64,000 nucleotides of DNA from contig NZ_SPQK01000022.1 of the NCBI RefSeq assembly GCF_004570875.1, forward strand, positions 1 through 64,000, written 5' to 3'. The translations under genes and the position numbers were made by a program. The notes beneath the pieces were generated by a model. It was not told where the DNA came from and ran no database searches. It saw only the letters and a list, made by a program, of their open reading frames with translations. This document shows, in pieces, positions 35,182-44,249 of this stretch. This DNA comes from Blastococcus sp. CT_GayMR16. GTDB lineage: Bacteria; Actinomycetota; Actinomycetes; Mycobacteriales; Geodermatophilaceae. Position 1 is the stretch's first letter. Every line of letters begins with the position of its first letter.

Positions 35182-36627
35182 GTGTCAGGTGCGCCGCTCG
35201 CCCCCATCCGGGTCCCCCGCTGGCCCGCGGCGGCCGGCCCGGCCCCTGACTTCGCCACGATCCGCGCCGAGTTCGACGTCCCCGAAGAGTTCCCGCCGGC
35301 GGTGCTGGCCGAGGCCGAGCGCCGCGCCCGGGGACCGCAGCTACCCGAGCTGGACGCCACCGACGTCCCGCTGGTGACGCTGGACCCGCCCGGCAGCCGG
35401 GACCTCGACCAGGCCGTGCACCTGGCCGCCCGTGGCGACGGGTACCGCGTCTCGTACGCCATCGCGGACGTCGGGTCCTTCGTGCGGCTCGGCAGCGCGA
35501 TCGACGGTGAGGCCCGGCGACGCGGGCAGACCCTCTACAGCCCGGACAAGCGGACGCCGCTGCATCCCCCGCTCCTCAGCGAGGGAGCCGCCAGCCTCCT
35601 GCCCGACCAGCTCCGTCCCGCGGTGCTGTGGACCATCGACCTCGACGCCGACGGCGAACCGGTCCGGGTCGACCTCCGCCGCGCCCGTGTGCGCAGCCGC
35701 GCCCAGTTGGACTACCCCGCCGTCCAGGCACAGGCCGACGCCGGGACGCTGCCCGAGCCGCTCGCGCTGCTGCCGGTCATCGGCTCGCTGCTGCAGCGCA
35801 GGGCGGCCGAGCGGGGCGCCATCGAGCTCGGCACCCCTGACCAGGAGGTCGAGGCGACGCCGTCCGGCGGCTGGACGCTCGTCCTGCGCGGCGACCTGCC
35901 CGTGGAGGGGTGGAACGCGCAGATCTCGCTGCTCACCGGACGCTGCGCTGCCGCGCTCATGCTCGACGGCGGCGTCGGAGTGCTGCGCACGCTGCCCCCC
36001 GCCCGGCCCGAGGACGTCGCCCGGCTGCGGCTCCTGGCGCCGGCGCTCGGCGTCGACTGGCCCGCCGACGCCGGCCCCGGCGAGGTGATCGCGGCCCTCG
36101 ACCCGGCCCGGCCCGGGCACGCCGCCTTCCTCGAGGAGGCGGTGACCCTGCTGCGGGGCGCCGCGTACACCCCGTTCGACGGCGCTCCGCCCGAGCAGCC
36201 AGGCCACGCCGGCGTCGGGGCGCCCTACTCCCACGTCACCGCACCCCTGCGGCGGCTCGTCGACCGGTTCGGGACGGAGGTCTGCCTGGCGCTCGCCGCA
36301 GGAGCGCAGCCGGCCCCGGACCTGCGCGCCGCCCTGCCGGACCTCCCCGCCCTCATGGCCGCCTCCGACCGGCGCACCCGCGAGGTCGAGCGCGCCGTCG
36401 TCGATGCCACCGAAGCCTGGCTGCTCCGCGACCGGATCGGGCAGACGTTCTCCGCCATCGTGGTGGACGCCGAGGACGGCCGCGGCACGGTGGTGCTCGA
36501 CGGGCTGGCCATCCGCGGCCGCTGCACCGGCGAGGCCCTGCGGCCGGGCACCCGGGTGCGGGTGCGCCTCGAGGAGGCCGACGTCGCAGCACGCACCATC
36601 CGCTTCGCCCTGGCTGCCCCGGAATGA
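35182..36627 (+). CDS. RNB domain ribonuclease (RNase II/R type)
   Basis: A 481-residue 3'-5' exoribonuclease. The RNB catalytic domain starts near residue 55, with LDPPGSRDLDQAV and YAIADVGSFV giving the metal-binding Asp cluster. The sequence GAPYSHVTAPLRRLVDRFG near residue 350 carries the conserved Arg/Asp of the active site. N-terminal cold-shock domains and a full C-terminal S1 domain seem reduced or absent, so it is shorter than RNase R. The GTG at 35182 has only a weak ribosome site; an upstream GTG at 35140 lies in the parS-like palindrome and is less likely. It overlaps the aminotransferase gene by four bases. Confidence 0.9.
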   Translation: MSGAPLAPIRVPRWPAAAGPAPDFATIRAEFDVPEEFPPAVLAEAERRARGPQLPELDATDVPLVTLDPPGSRDLDQAVHLAARGDGYRVSYAIADVGSFVRLGSAIDGEARRRGQTLYSPDKRTPLHPPLLSEGAASLLPDQLRPAVLWTIDLDADGEPVRVDLRRARVRSRAQLDYPAVQAQADAGTLPEPLALLPVIGSLLQRRAAERGAIELGTPDQEVEATPSGGWTLVLRGDLPVEGWNAQISLLTGRCAAALMLDGGVGVLRTLPPARPEDVARLRLLAPALGVDWPADAGPGEVIAALDPARPGHAAFLEEAVTLLRGAAYTPFDGAPPEQPGHAGVGAPYSHVTAPLRRLVDRFGTEVCLALAAGAQPAPDLRAALPDLPALMAASDRRTREVERAVVDATEAWLLRDRIGQTFSAIVVDAEDGRGTVVLDGLAIRGRCTGEALRPGTRVRVRLEEADVAARTIRFALAAPE

Positions 36628-37811
36628 CGCGGGCGCCGTACCTGACCTCCCGGCTGCAGGGCTTCGGGACGACGGTCTTCGCGGAGATGAGCGCGCTGGC
36701 CGTGGCCACCGGGTCGGTCAACCTCGGGCAGGGATTCCCCGACTACCCGGGACCGCCGGAGGTGCTCGACGTTGCCCGGGCAGCGATCGGCACCGCCGCC
36801 GACCAGTACCCGCCCGGTCCGGGACGCCCGGAACTCCGCGAGGCGATCGCCACGCACGTGCAACGGTTCCGCGGCCTGGGCTACGACCCAGGCGACGAGG
36901 TGCTGGTGACCGCCGGTGCCACCGAGGCGCTCAGCGGCGCACTGCTCGCCCTGCTCGACACCGGCGACGAGGTCGTGCTGTTCGAGCCGATGTACGACTG
37001 CTACGCCGCCGGGATAGCGATGGCCGGCGGGGTGGCCCGTCCGGTGCCGCTGCGCCCACCCCCGGACGACGCCGGCCCGTGGTCGTTCGACCCGGCGGCG
37101 GTCCGGGCGGCGATCACCGGGCGGACGACGGTCCTGCTGCTCAACACCCCGCACAACCCGACCGGCAAGGTCTTCACCGACGAGGAGCTGCGGTTCCTGG
37201 CCGACCTGGCCATCGCGCACGACCTGCTCGTGCTCACCGACGAGGTCTACGAGCACCTGGTCTTCAGCGGCTCGGTCCACCGGTCGATCGCCGCTCTCCC
37301 CGGCATGCGGGAGCGCACCCTGGTGGTCAGCAGCGCGGGCAAGACCTTCAACGTGACCGGCTGGAAGATCGGCTGGATCTGCGGTCCGGCGCCGCTGGTG
37401 TCTGCCGTCCGCACGGCCAAGCAGTTCCTCACCTACGTCAACGGCGGCCCGTTCCAGCCCGCGATCGCCGCCGGCCTGGCGCTGCCGGACGACTACTTCG
37501 CGCACGCGGCGCGCGACCTCGAGTACCGCCGCGACGTCCTGGTCCAGGGGCTGACCGAGGCCGGCCTGCCGGTGATCAGCCCGGAGGCCACCTACTTCGC
37601 GACGGTCGACGTCCGGTCGGTCCAGCCCGACGGCGACGGCCTCGCGTTCTGCCGGTCCCTGCCGGAGCGTGCGGGGGTGGTCGCCGTTCCCACCGTGGTC
37701 TTCTACGACCCGGCGCACGCACACCTGGGCCGGCACCTCGTGCGGTTCGCCTTCTGCAAGCGCGACGAGGTGCTTGCGGAAGCCGTGGAGCGGTTGAGGA
37801 GGCTCACGTGA
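36624..37811 (+). CDS. PLP-dependent aminotransferase, class I (glutamine transaminase K / MtnE-like)
   Basis: A 395-residue fold-type I aminotransferase. PLP-binding features are GATEALSG near residue 98, NTPHNPTGK near 175 (Asn), DEVYEHL (Asp/Tyr) near 208 and the Schiff-base lysine in SSAGKTFNVTGWKIGW near 240. The sequence LGQGFPDYPGP near residue 35 is typical of the kynurenine aminotransferase / methionine aminotransferase group. It is coupled by a four-base overlap to a nitrilase-family omega-amidase-like gene. This suggests glutamine-dependent transamination with clean-up of the 2-oxoglutaramate formed. DapC-like activity is the other option. Confidence 0.9.
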   Translation: MTRAPYLTSRLQGFGTTVFAEMSALAVATGSVNLGQGFPDYPGPPEVLDVARAAIGTAADQYPPGPGRPELREAIATHVQRFRGLGYDPGDEVLVTAGATEALSGALLALLDTGDEVVLFEPMYDCYAAGIAMAGGVARPVPLRPPPDDAGPWSFDPAAVRAAITGRTTVLLLNTPHNPTGKVFTDEELRFLADLAIAHDLLVLTDEVYEHLVFSGSVHRSIAALPGMRERTLVVSSAGKTFNVTGWKIGWICGPAPLVSAVRTAKQFLTYVNGGPFQPAIAAGLALPDDYFAHAARDLEYRRDVLVQGLTEAGLPVISPEATYFATVDVRSVQPDGDGLAFCRSLPERAGVVAVPTVVFYDPAHAHLGRHLVRFAFCKRDEVLAEAVERLRRLT

Positions 37812-38569
37812 AGATCGCTGCGGTGCAGCACGACATCGTCTGGGAGGACCGCGAGGCCAACTTCGAGCGCCTGGCCCTGCAGGTCGGGCGGGCCGTCGGC
37901 GCGGGCGCCGAGCTGGTGCTGCTGACCGAGACGTTCTCCACCGGGTTCTCGATGACGGCGGGCATCGGTGAGCCGGAGGGCGGCCCGTCGTCGCAGTTCC
38001 TCGCCGACCAGGCCGCCGAGCACGGGGTGTGGGTCGCCGGCACGTGCCCGGAGGTCGCGGCCGGGGAGGAACTGCCCTACAACTCCTTCGTCCTGGCCGG
38101 GCCCGAGGGCACCACCCACCGCTACCGCAAGCTGCACCCGTTCACCCACGCCGGCGAGCACGAGCGCTTCCGTGCGGGCGAGAAGCCGGTGACGGTGCAG
38201 GTCGGGGGCTTGAGGATCACGCCGTTCATCTGCTACGACCTGAGGTTCGCCGACGTGTTCTGGAAGGCCGCGCCCGAGACGGACGTCTACCTGGTGCCGG
38301 CGAACTGGCCGAGCCCGCGGCGCGCGCACTGGCAGACGCTGCTGCAGGCGCGCGCGATCGAGAACCAGGCCTACGTCGTCGGCTGCAACCGGGTCGGCAC
38401 GGCGGGCGACGGCACCGAGCACGTCGGCGACAGCCGGATCGTCAACCCGATGGGGGAGCTGCTCGCGACCGCGGCCGGCGTCGAGACCATCGTCCTGGCC
38501 GACGTGGACGCCGCCGAGGTGACGGCGACCCGCGACCGCCTGAGGTTCCTGCCCGACCGTCGGGGCTAG
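37808..38569 (+). CDS. Carbon-nitrogen hydrolase, omega-amidase (YafV/Nit2)-like
   Basis: A 253-residue nitrilase-superfamily amidase with the complete Glu-Lys-Cys triad: Glu41 in LLTETFSTGF, Lys108 in RYRKLHPF, Cys142 in FICYDLRF. The sequence TETFSTGFSM resembles the Nit2/YafV branch, which hydrolyses alpha-ketoglutaramate and related omega-amides. It overlaps the upstream aminotransferase by four bases (GTGA), forming a glutamine transaminase-omega-amidase pair as inferred above. The stop TAG shares CTAG with the convergent PRC-barrel gene. Confidence 0.91.
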   Translation: MKIAAVQHDIVWEDREANFERLALQVGRAVGAGAELVLLTETFSTGFSMTAGIGEPEGGPSSQFLADQAAEHGVWVAGTCPEVAAGEELPYNSFVLAGPEGTTHRYRKLHPFTHAGEHERFRAGEKPVTVQVGGLRITPFICYDLRFADVFWKAAPETDVYLVPANWPSPRRAHWQTLLQARAIENQAYVVGCNRVGTAGDGTEHVGDSRIVNPMGELLATAAGVETIVLADVDAAEVTATRDRLRFLPDRRG

Positions 38570-39429
38570 GCCGGGCGACCGCCGGGCACTGCGTGCTCGT
38601 CGACCACGATCTGCTCCCGCTGCACCTGCTCGGTGACGGTCTCCTGACCCTGGACGAGCTCCGTCCGCAGCCGGACCCGCTCGACCGGCACGACCTCCAC
38701 CGTCACGACCGGCCGCTCGGTGTGCAGGATGATCTCGTCGGGAAGCCCGCCGGACGGCGCCGTGGTCGCAGGCACCAGCATCTCCTCGCCCGAGTCCTCG
38801 TCGTCCACGAAGTCCAGGGGCACCTCTTCGATGCGGATCTCCTCGCGACGGATCGGCACGGTGATCTGCACCTCCTCGGTCACCACGTACTTGACCAGCC
38901 GGGCCCGGGTGGTCGCGACGCGCTCGGTGGCGACCCGCAGTTGCTCCTCGCTCCGGGTCATCGACCCGTCGGAGGCGACCGGCCGGGTGGTGTCGGTCTC
39001 CACCGGCTCGTCGGTGTCCGTCGTCGCGACCGGAGCCGCATGCCGCGGCGCCGCGTCCACGGGAGCTGCCGTCTCAACAGGAGCCGCCGTCTCCACGGGA
39101 GCTGTGGCGACGGGCTGGGTACCGCCGAGGCCGTAGTGGCGGCGCAGGGCCTCCTCGTCGCTCGGGTCGAGGTGCTCCCCGGCCATCGACGGAGCGCTCT
39201 TGACGGCGTCCGACGTGACCGGCACGCGCAGGGCTCCGTCGTCGAACGTGGCGTCCACGGCGGGCACGATGGAGTGGCGGGTGCCGAACAGACCAGTGCT
39301 GACCGCCACCCAGGACGGCTGACCGGTGCGGTCGTCGACGAAGAACGCCTCGACCGTGCCCAGCTTGTCGCCGTCCGAGCCGTAGGCCGTGCCCCCGACC
39401 GCTGCGGAGACCTCTCGCTCGCTCAACAT
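38566..39429 (-). CDS. PRC-barrel and DUF2382 domain protein
   Basis: A 287-residue soluble protein. The PRC-barrel is at about residues 8-85 (GTAYGSDGDKLGTVEAFFVDD), and the DUF2382 domain at about 170-285, with the usual REEIRIEEVPLD and EQVQREQIVVDEH. An Ala/Pro/Thr-rich linker has near repeats VETAAP, VETAAP, VDAAP. Proteins with this architecture are frequent in radiation- and desiccation-tolerant Actinobacteria and linked to general stress by context only. The ATG at 39429 has GGGGAG about nine bases upstream. It ends on CTAG, overlapping the hydrolase gene. Confidence 0.88.
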   Translation of the reverse strand: MLSEREVSAAVGGTAYGSDGDKLGTVEAFFVDDRTGQPSWVAVSTGLFGTRHSIVPAVDATFDDGALRVPVTSDAVKSAPSMAGEHLDPSDEEALRRHYGLGGTQPVATAPVETAAPVETAAPVDAAPRHAAPVATTDTDEPVETDTTRPVASDGSMTRSEEQLRVATERVATTRARLVKYVVTEEVQITVPIRREEIRIEEVPLDFVDDEDSGEEMLVPATTAPSGGLPDEIILHTERPVVTVEVVPVERVRLRTELVQGQETVTEQVQREQIVVDEHAVPGGRPA

Positions 39430-39516
39430 GACCGTGCTCCCCTCGGCTGGGCGCGCCTCGTGGGCGCCCGTTCTCCCTGGAGCGTGCCCAGTGATCACGG
39501 CCGATGAACATCGCGG

Positions 39517-40536
39517 TCAGCCCGGGGGCAGCGCCAGGTCCACGACGAGCACCCGATGGTCGCTGCCGGGCAGGTGCACGAGGTCCACGCCGGCGACCGC
39601 GATCCGCGGATCGATGAGCACGTGGTCGAGCGCGAGCCGGGGCCACGGCAGCCGGAGCGGCCGCCAGGTCCAGGCGAGCCCACGGCCGGCCCGCTGCGCG
39701 GCGTCCGCCCACCCCGTCCGCAGCACGGCGCGCAGGGCACCGTGGTCGAGCGTCGCGTTGAAGTCACCGGCCAGCACCCGGAGGACCTCCGGGTCCGGCG
39801 CCGGCAGATCGGCGAGGTCCCGGGTCCACTCGCGCACGGCGCGTGGGGACGTTGCCGGTGGCATGGAGTGCACCGCGGTCAGCTCGACGTCCTTCGCGCC
39901 TTCGACGGCGAGCCGGACCGTCGGCTGCTCGAAGGAGCCGGGCACCGCGCCCCGCTTCCCGATGGGGAGCCGGCTCCAGACCGCGCCCGAGCCGGAGACC
40001 ACCGTTCCTGGCCGCGCCGGGATGACGTGTGACCACGGCAGCAGCTCTCCGAGGCCGGCGGCGCAGAGCCCGGCCTCGGCCCGCGGGGTCAGCTCCTGCA
40101 CCGAGAGGACGTCGACGTCGAGCCGTCGCACCAGGTCGACGACGGGCGCCGGCGGCACGAGCCCTTTGCGCAGGCTGACCGTGGCGACACGGAGCCGGGC
40201 GCAGCCGGGGAGTGCAGCCGGCCCGGGGGTCCGGCGGTGGGACAGCACCGCGGTCGCGAGGACCGTGCCCGACCCGGCGGACAGCAGCGCCGCGGTCCGG
40301 GAGCCCGAACGGACCGCCAGCACGAGGGGCAGTACCGCCGCGGCGGCCGCGTACGGCGTGAACGTCATCGCGGGCACGAACGGGAAGCCACGCTCCGCGC
40401 CGGTCATCCGCAGTGCGGTCCACACCGCCCAGGGCAGGGCCGCAGCGGTCGCCAACCGCCGGCGGCGGCGCATCCCGGACACGACCATCGCGATCACCGT
40501 AGCCAGGCCCGGCATGCGCGCGCCGGTCGGCGGCAT
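39517..40536 (-). CDS. Endonuclease/exonuclease/phosphatase family membrane protein
   Basis: A 339-residue protein. Two or three N-terminal hydrophobic helices (about residues 15-90) precede the EEP domain (about 98-335). EEP motifs are SVQELT (catalytic Glu), LAGDFNATLDH (Asp/Asn), LDHVLID, and GSDHRVLVVDLALP (Asp/His). The first conserved Asn is replaced: the strand reads RVATVSLRKG. The family cleaves phosphodiesters in nucleic acids, phosphoinositides or sphingolipids, so the substrate is open. The ATG at 40536 has GGAGG about ten bases upstream. It is divergent from the CYTH-CHAD gene with 69 bases between. Confidence 0.84.
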   Translation of the reverse strand: MPPTGARMPGLATVIAMVVSGMRRRRRLATAAALPWAVWTALRMTGAERGFPFVPAMTFTPYAAAAAVLPLVLAVRSGSRTAALLSAGSGTVLATAVLSHRRTPGPAALPGCARLRVATVSLRKGLVPPAPVVDLVRRLDVDVLSVQELTPRAEAGLCAAGLGELLPWSHVIPARPGTVVSGSGAVWSRLPIGKRGAVPGSFEQPTVRLAVEGAKDVELTAVHSMPPATSPRAVREWTRDLADLPAPDPEVLRVLAGDFNATLDHGALRAVLRTGWADAAQRAGRGLAWTWRPLRLPWPRLALDHVLIDPRIAVAGVDLVHLPGSDHRVLVVDLALPPG

Positions 40537-40605
40537 CGTCGGTCGTCCTCCACGCGGATAGGTTGGGCACGAGCCAACGGTGGACGTCGTACGGAGGAGG
40601 CCGCA

Positions 40606-42138
40606 GTGACCAGCGGGCACCTCGAGGTCGAGACCAAGTACGAGGTCGAGGCGGGCTTCGCCGTCCCTCCGCTGAACGGGTTGCCCGGCGTCGCCACCGT
40701 GGACGAGCCGGTGGAACACCTGCTCGAGGCCGTCTACCTCGACACCGACGACCTCCGGCTGCTCCGCGCGCGGGTCACGCTGCGCCGCAGGACGGGTGGG
40801 CCGGACGCCGGGTGGCACCTCAAGCTGCCGGCGGGGAACGCCCGCCGGGAACTGCACGCACCCCTGGGCCGGGCGACGAAGAATCCGCCCCGCGCCCTCC
40901 AGGAGCCGGTGGTCGGCATCCTCCGCGGGGCCCGGCCGCGCCCGGTGACGACGCTGCGGACCCGACGGCTGGTCACGGCCCTGCGTGCTGCCGACGGGGC
41001 GCTGCTCGCCGAGATCGCCGACGACACCGTGACCGCGACCCTCCTCGCCGGACCGGACGGCGCGGCGGAGGTGCACGCCTGGCGCGAGGTCGAGGTGGAG
41101 CTCGGCGCGGACCACGGCGAGTCGGCCGAGGCGCTGGCAGCGGCGGTGGGGGAACGCCTGGTCGCGGTCGGTGCGCGACCCTCGCCCTCGGCGTCGAAGG
41201 TCGGGCGGGTGCTGGCGGGACGGCTGGCCGCGCTGCCGACGGGCATCCCCGTCCGGGACGGGGAACGGCCGACGGCGGGCGAGTTCCTGCTCGCGGGGCT
41301 GACCGAGCAGGTCGCGGGCCTGCAGGCGGCCGACGTCCTGCTGCGGACCGAGCAGCCCGACGCCGTCCACCAGGTGCGGGTCGCCGCGCGACGCCTGCGC
41401 AGCACCCTGGCCGCCTTCCACGACGTGCTCGAGCGGTCCGTGACGGAGCCGGTGCGCGCGGAGCTGTCGTGGCTGGGCGGGCAGCTGGCCGACGCCCGGG
41501 ACAGCGAGGTGGCGCTGGAGCACCTGCGGGCCGTGGTGGCGGCCGAGCCGGACGAGCTCCTGCTCGGGCCGGTGGCCGCCCGGCTGCAGCAGACCGAGCT
41601 CCGGGAGGTGCGGGCCGGGCTGGACCGGGCGCTGCTCACGCTGTCCGAGGCGCGCTACCTGCGGCTGCTCGACGACCTGCATGCGCTGCTCGACGCCCCG
41701 CCGTTCACCGCCCGGGCGGATGAGGCGCTCAAGCCGGTGCTGCGGGACACCACACGGCGGTCCGTGCGGCGCCTGCGGCGGCACCTGGCCACGGCCCGGC
41801 GGGCGACCGGCCACGACCGGGCCGAGGCGCTTCACGGTGTGCGCAAGGCGGCCAAGCGGGCGCGGTACGCCGCCGAGGTCGGCCGCGGGGAGCTGGCCCA
41901 CGTGAAGGCCCTCGCGCGGGCGGCCAAGAAGGTGCAGACGGTGCTCGGCGAGCTGCAGGACACCGTGGTGACACGGGAGCAGTGCCGCCGGTTGGGGATC
42001 GTGGCGTTCGCCGCGGGGGAGAACACGTTCACCTACGGCCGGCTGCACGGCCTCGAGCAGAACCGCGGTGAACGCGCGGAGCAGGAGTTCTGGGCGTTGG
42101 CGAAGAAGGTCGGCGCCGTGCTGAAAGCCGCCGAGTGA
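40606..42138 (+). CDS. CYTH and CHAD domain protein (polyphosphate-associated)
   Basis: A 510-residue soluble protein. The CYTH domain (about 1-200) begins HLEVETKYEV with the ExExK motif of triphosphate tunnel enzymes, which hydrolyse triphosphates with metal help. The CHAD domain (about 215-505) is a helical bundle rich in Arg, Lys and His (AVHQVRVAARRLRS, HGVRKAAKRARY), known from other proteins to bind polyphosphate. CYTH-CHAD proteins associate with polyP granules. The GTG at 40606 has GGAGGAGG five bases upstream. A four-base overlap with the next gene suggests coupled translation. Confidence 0.92.
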   Translation: MTSGHLEVETKYEVEAGFAVPPLNGLPGVATVDEPVEHLLEAVYLDTDDLRLLRARVTLRRRTGGPDAGWHLKLPAGNARRELHAPLGRATKNPPRALQEPVVGILRGARPRPVTTLRTRRLVTALRAADGALLAEIADDTVTATLLAGPDGAAEVHAWREVEVELGADHGESAEALAAAVGERLVAVGARPSPSASKVGRVLAGRLAALPTGIPVRDGERPTAGEFLLAGLTEQVAGLQAADVLLRTEQPDAVHQVRVAARRLRSTLAAFHDVLERSVTEPVRAELSWLGGQLADARDSEVALEHLRAVVAAEPDELLLGPVAARLQQTELREVRAGLDRALLTLSEARYLRLLDDLHALLDAPPFTARADEALKPVLRDTTRRSVRRLRRHLATARRATGHDRAEALHGVRKAAKRARYAAEVGRGELAHVKALARAAKKVQTVLGELQDTVVTREQCRRLGIVAFAAGENTFTYGRLHGLEQNRGERAEQEFWALAKKVGAVLKAAE

Positions 42139-43484
42139 CGCTGATCGGACTGCTCGGCTTCGCGACGGTCATCCTGCTCGCGATGTTCCTGCTCCACGGT
42201 TACCTGTGGTGGCGGCTGGTCCGCAGCGCGACGCGCCCCGGGCGGGCACGGCGTGGGCTGACCGCCCTGGTGGTCCTGCTCGGCCTGTTGCCGGCGCTCG
42301 CGGTCGGCCTGCGCCGCACACTCCCCCTCGACGCGGCCGCTCCCCTGGACTGGGTCGCCTACACCTGGCTCGGCCTCGCCTTCTACGCCTTCCTCGCTCT
42401 CCTTGCCCTCGAACCCGTCCGCCTGCTCGCACGTTTGGTCGAGCCGAGTGGGGCCCGGAGGGCTCCGCGCAGGCTCGACGAGCTGGCTCAACCCGACGGG
42501 GGAACGGCTCCTGGCCGCGGTGCCGTCCGGGAGGACGGCGATGTCGTAGCCCGGAGGGTCCCGCGCAGGGATGACGAGCTGGCTCATCCCGACAGGGGGA
42601 CGGCTCCTGGCCGCGATGTGGTCCGGAAGGACCACAGATTGAACAGACGCCTCTTCCTCGCCCGCACCCTCGCCGTCACCGCGGGGGCGGTCGCCGTCGG
42701 TACGGCCGGGACGGGCGCCTACTTCGCCAACTCCGCCCCCGTCGTCCGTCGGGTGCCGATCACGCTGCCCCGCCTTGCCCCCGCGCTCGACGGTCTGCGG
42801 ATCGTCACGTTCTCCGACGCCCACCTGTCGGCCACGTACGGCGGACGGCGGTTCGAGCGGCTCGTGGAGATCGTCAACGAGCAGCGTCCGGACGTCGTCG
42901 CGATCGTCGGTGACCTGGTCGACGGCAGCGTGGAGGAGCTGCGGGAGGACGTCGCCCCGCTCGCGGACCTGGTCAGCGAGCAGGGCGTCTTCTTCGTGAC
43001 CGGCAACCACGAGTACTTCGTCGACACCCGGGCCTGGCTGCGGCACCTGCCCACTCTCGGTGTGGACGTGCTGCACAACGAGCGGGTGCCGATCCGGCGG
43101 GGGACGGCGTCGGTCGACCTGGCCGGGATCGACGACCGGACGGCGGCCAACTCCGGGATCCCCGGTCAGGGCGCCGACCTGGACGCGGCGCTGGACGGCC
43201 GCGACGACGCGACCCCCGTCGTCCTCCTCGCGCACCAGCCGGTGATGGTGGAGCAGGCGCGCGCGGCCGGGGTGGACCTGCAGCTGTCCGGCCACACCCA
43301 CGGCGGGCAGCTGTGGCCGTTCGACTACGCGATCCGCCTGGACCAGCCCTCGGTCGAGGGCTACAGCCGGCACGGGGACACCCAGCTGTACGTGACGTCC
43401 GGGGCCGGTTACTGGGGCCCGCCGATGCGGGTGGGCGCCCGGCCCGAGGTCACCGTCGTGGAGCTGCGGGCCCCGCGGGGCTGA
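42135..43484 (+). CDS. Membrane-anchored metallophosphoesterase carrying an in-frame duplicated repeat
   Basis: A 449-residue protein. The N-terminal ~105 residues hold three hydrophobic helices. Residues about 107-168 are a low-complexity Arg/Asp-rich insert made of two near copies (see the repeat at 42453-42635). Then comes LNRRLFLARTLAVTAGAV, a twin-arginine-like segment, and the calcineurin-like domain (about 205-445) with FSDAHLS, VGDLVDG, GNHEYF, LLAHQP and SGHTHGGQLWP, so all metal ligands are present. It would hydrolyse phosphoesters outside or at the membrane (YkuE-like). The GTG at 42135 overlaps the upstream CHAD stop by four bases. Confidence 0.88.
   Translation: MTLIGLLGFATVILLAMFLLHGYLWWRLVRSATRPGRARRGLTALVVLLGLLPALAVGLRRTLPLDAAAPLDWVAYTWLGLAFYAFLALLALEPVRLLARLVEPSGARRAPRRLDELAQPDGGTAPGRGAVREDGDVVARRVPRRDDELAHPDRGTAPGRDVVRKDHRLNRRLFLARTLAVTAGAVAVGTAGTGAYFANSAPVVRRVPITLPRLAPALDGLRIVTFSDAHLSATYGGRRFERLVEIVNEQRPDVVAIVGDLVDGSVEELREDVAPLADLVSEQGVFFVTGNHEYFVDTRAWLRHLPTLGVDVLHNERVPIRRGTASVDLAGIDDRTAANSGIPGQGADLDAALDGRDDATPVVLLAHQPVMVEQARAAGVDLQLSGHTHGGQLWPFDYAIRLDQPSVEGYSRHGDTQLYVTSGAGYWGPPMRVGARPEVTVVELRAPRG
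42453..42635 (+). repeat. Two in-frame copies of an ~87-base REP-like element
   Basis: Copy 1 starts GCCCGGAGGG at 42453 and copy 2 starts GCCCGGAGGG at 42549, 96 bases (32 codons) apart. The two are about 85 percent alike by eye and share ACGAGCTGGCTCA and CGGCTCCTGGCCGCG. GTCGAGCC before copy 1 is the complement of GGCTCGAC inside it. Both are translated without a stop, and the encoded segment joins the membrane part to the phosphoesterase domain. Confidence 0.8.
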
Positions 43485-43493
43485 GATCCCGGC

Positions 43494-44072
43494 TCAGCGT
43501 TGCTGCAGCGCGTCGAAGGACTCCTCCATGAGCTCCTCGAGCTTGTGCTCGCCGTTGCAGTCGGCCCAGGCGAGCATCGCAGCGGTGTACGCGGACATGT
43601 AGGCGTTGACCACGATCGCGTCCGCCGCCCGCAGAACTTCGCCCGGCGCCGTGGGGAGCGCGTCGGCGACCACGCCGCCGGAGGTGCGCTCGAACTCTGC
43701 CGCCCGCGTGCGGAGCGCCGGGGTTGCGGCGACGATGCGCCAGCGCGCGAGGGCGTCCTCCCGGAACTCGGGGGTCCACTGCCCCAGCCACAGCGGTACG
43801 GCGCGTCGGATCCGCTCGTGCAGCGAGAACTCGGTCGGCTGTCCGGCCAGGAGAGCGGCGAAGTCGTGCGCAGTGGGCAGCTGCATCACGATGTGTTCCT
43901 TGGACTGGTAGTGCGCGTAGAAGGTCGGCACCGACACCCCGGCGCCGCTCGCGATCACCCCGACGGCGACCTGCTCGAAGCCCTGCTCCTGGAAGAGCCG
44001 CAACGCGGTCTCGTAGATCCGCTGATGCGTGTCCTCCCACCGCCGCGCGCGCCAGTCCTGCGGTTCACTCAC
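43494..44072 (-). CDS. TetR family transcriptional regulator
   Basis: A 192-residue regulator. The N-terminal helix-turn-helix spans about residues 10-58: HQRIYETALRLFQEQGFEQ, then VGVIASGAGVSVPTFYAHYQSKE. The C-terminal effector-binding domain is not of a recognised subgroup. The GTG at 44072 has GGAGG seven bases upstream. The 177 bases between it and the pfkA stop form its promoter side; no clear operator is seen there apart from a weak CAC/GTG symmetry near 44125. The target is unknown; it converges with the metallophosphoesterase gene. Confidence 0.86.
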   Translation of the reverse strand: MSEPQDWRARRWEDTHQRIYETALRLFQEQGFEQVAVGVIASGAGVSVPTFYAHYQSKEHIVMQLPTAHDFAALLAGQPTEFSLHERIRRAVPLWLGQWTPEFREDALARWRIVAATPALRTRAAEFERTSGGVVADALPTAPGEVLRAADAIVVNAYMSAYTAAMLAWADCNGEHKLEELMEESFDALQQR

Positions 44073-44249
44073 CCCTTGATCCTCCGTCGCTTCATCCGCC
44101 CTGACCAGCCGCCGCACCGATGATCACTGGTTCGTGGTGGCCCGGACCAGCCCGGGCGTACCCCGCTCCACTCGCTTCACGCTCCCGTTCCGGAATTCAG
44201 GCCGGCACACCGGGGGCACCGCGCACCGACGACAGCCTGCTCCAGGCGC

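Noticed and set aside
39517-42048. An 843-residue reverse frame over the CYTH-CHAD gene
   Set aside because: The CYTH-CHAD gene is certain there; the extra part is shadow. The real gene ends at 40536.
44073-44249. Operator for the TetR gene at 43494
   Set aside because: Only CAC...GTG ends match in CACTGGTTCGTG near 44125; too weak to list as a site.
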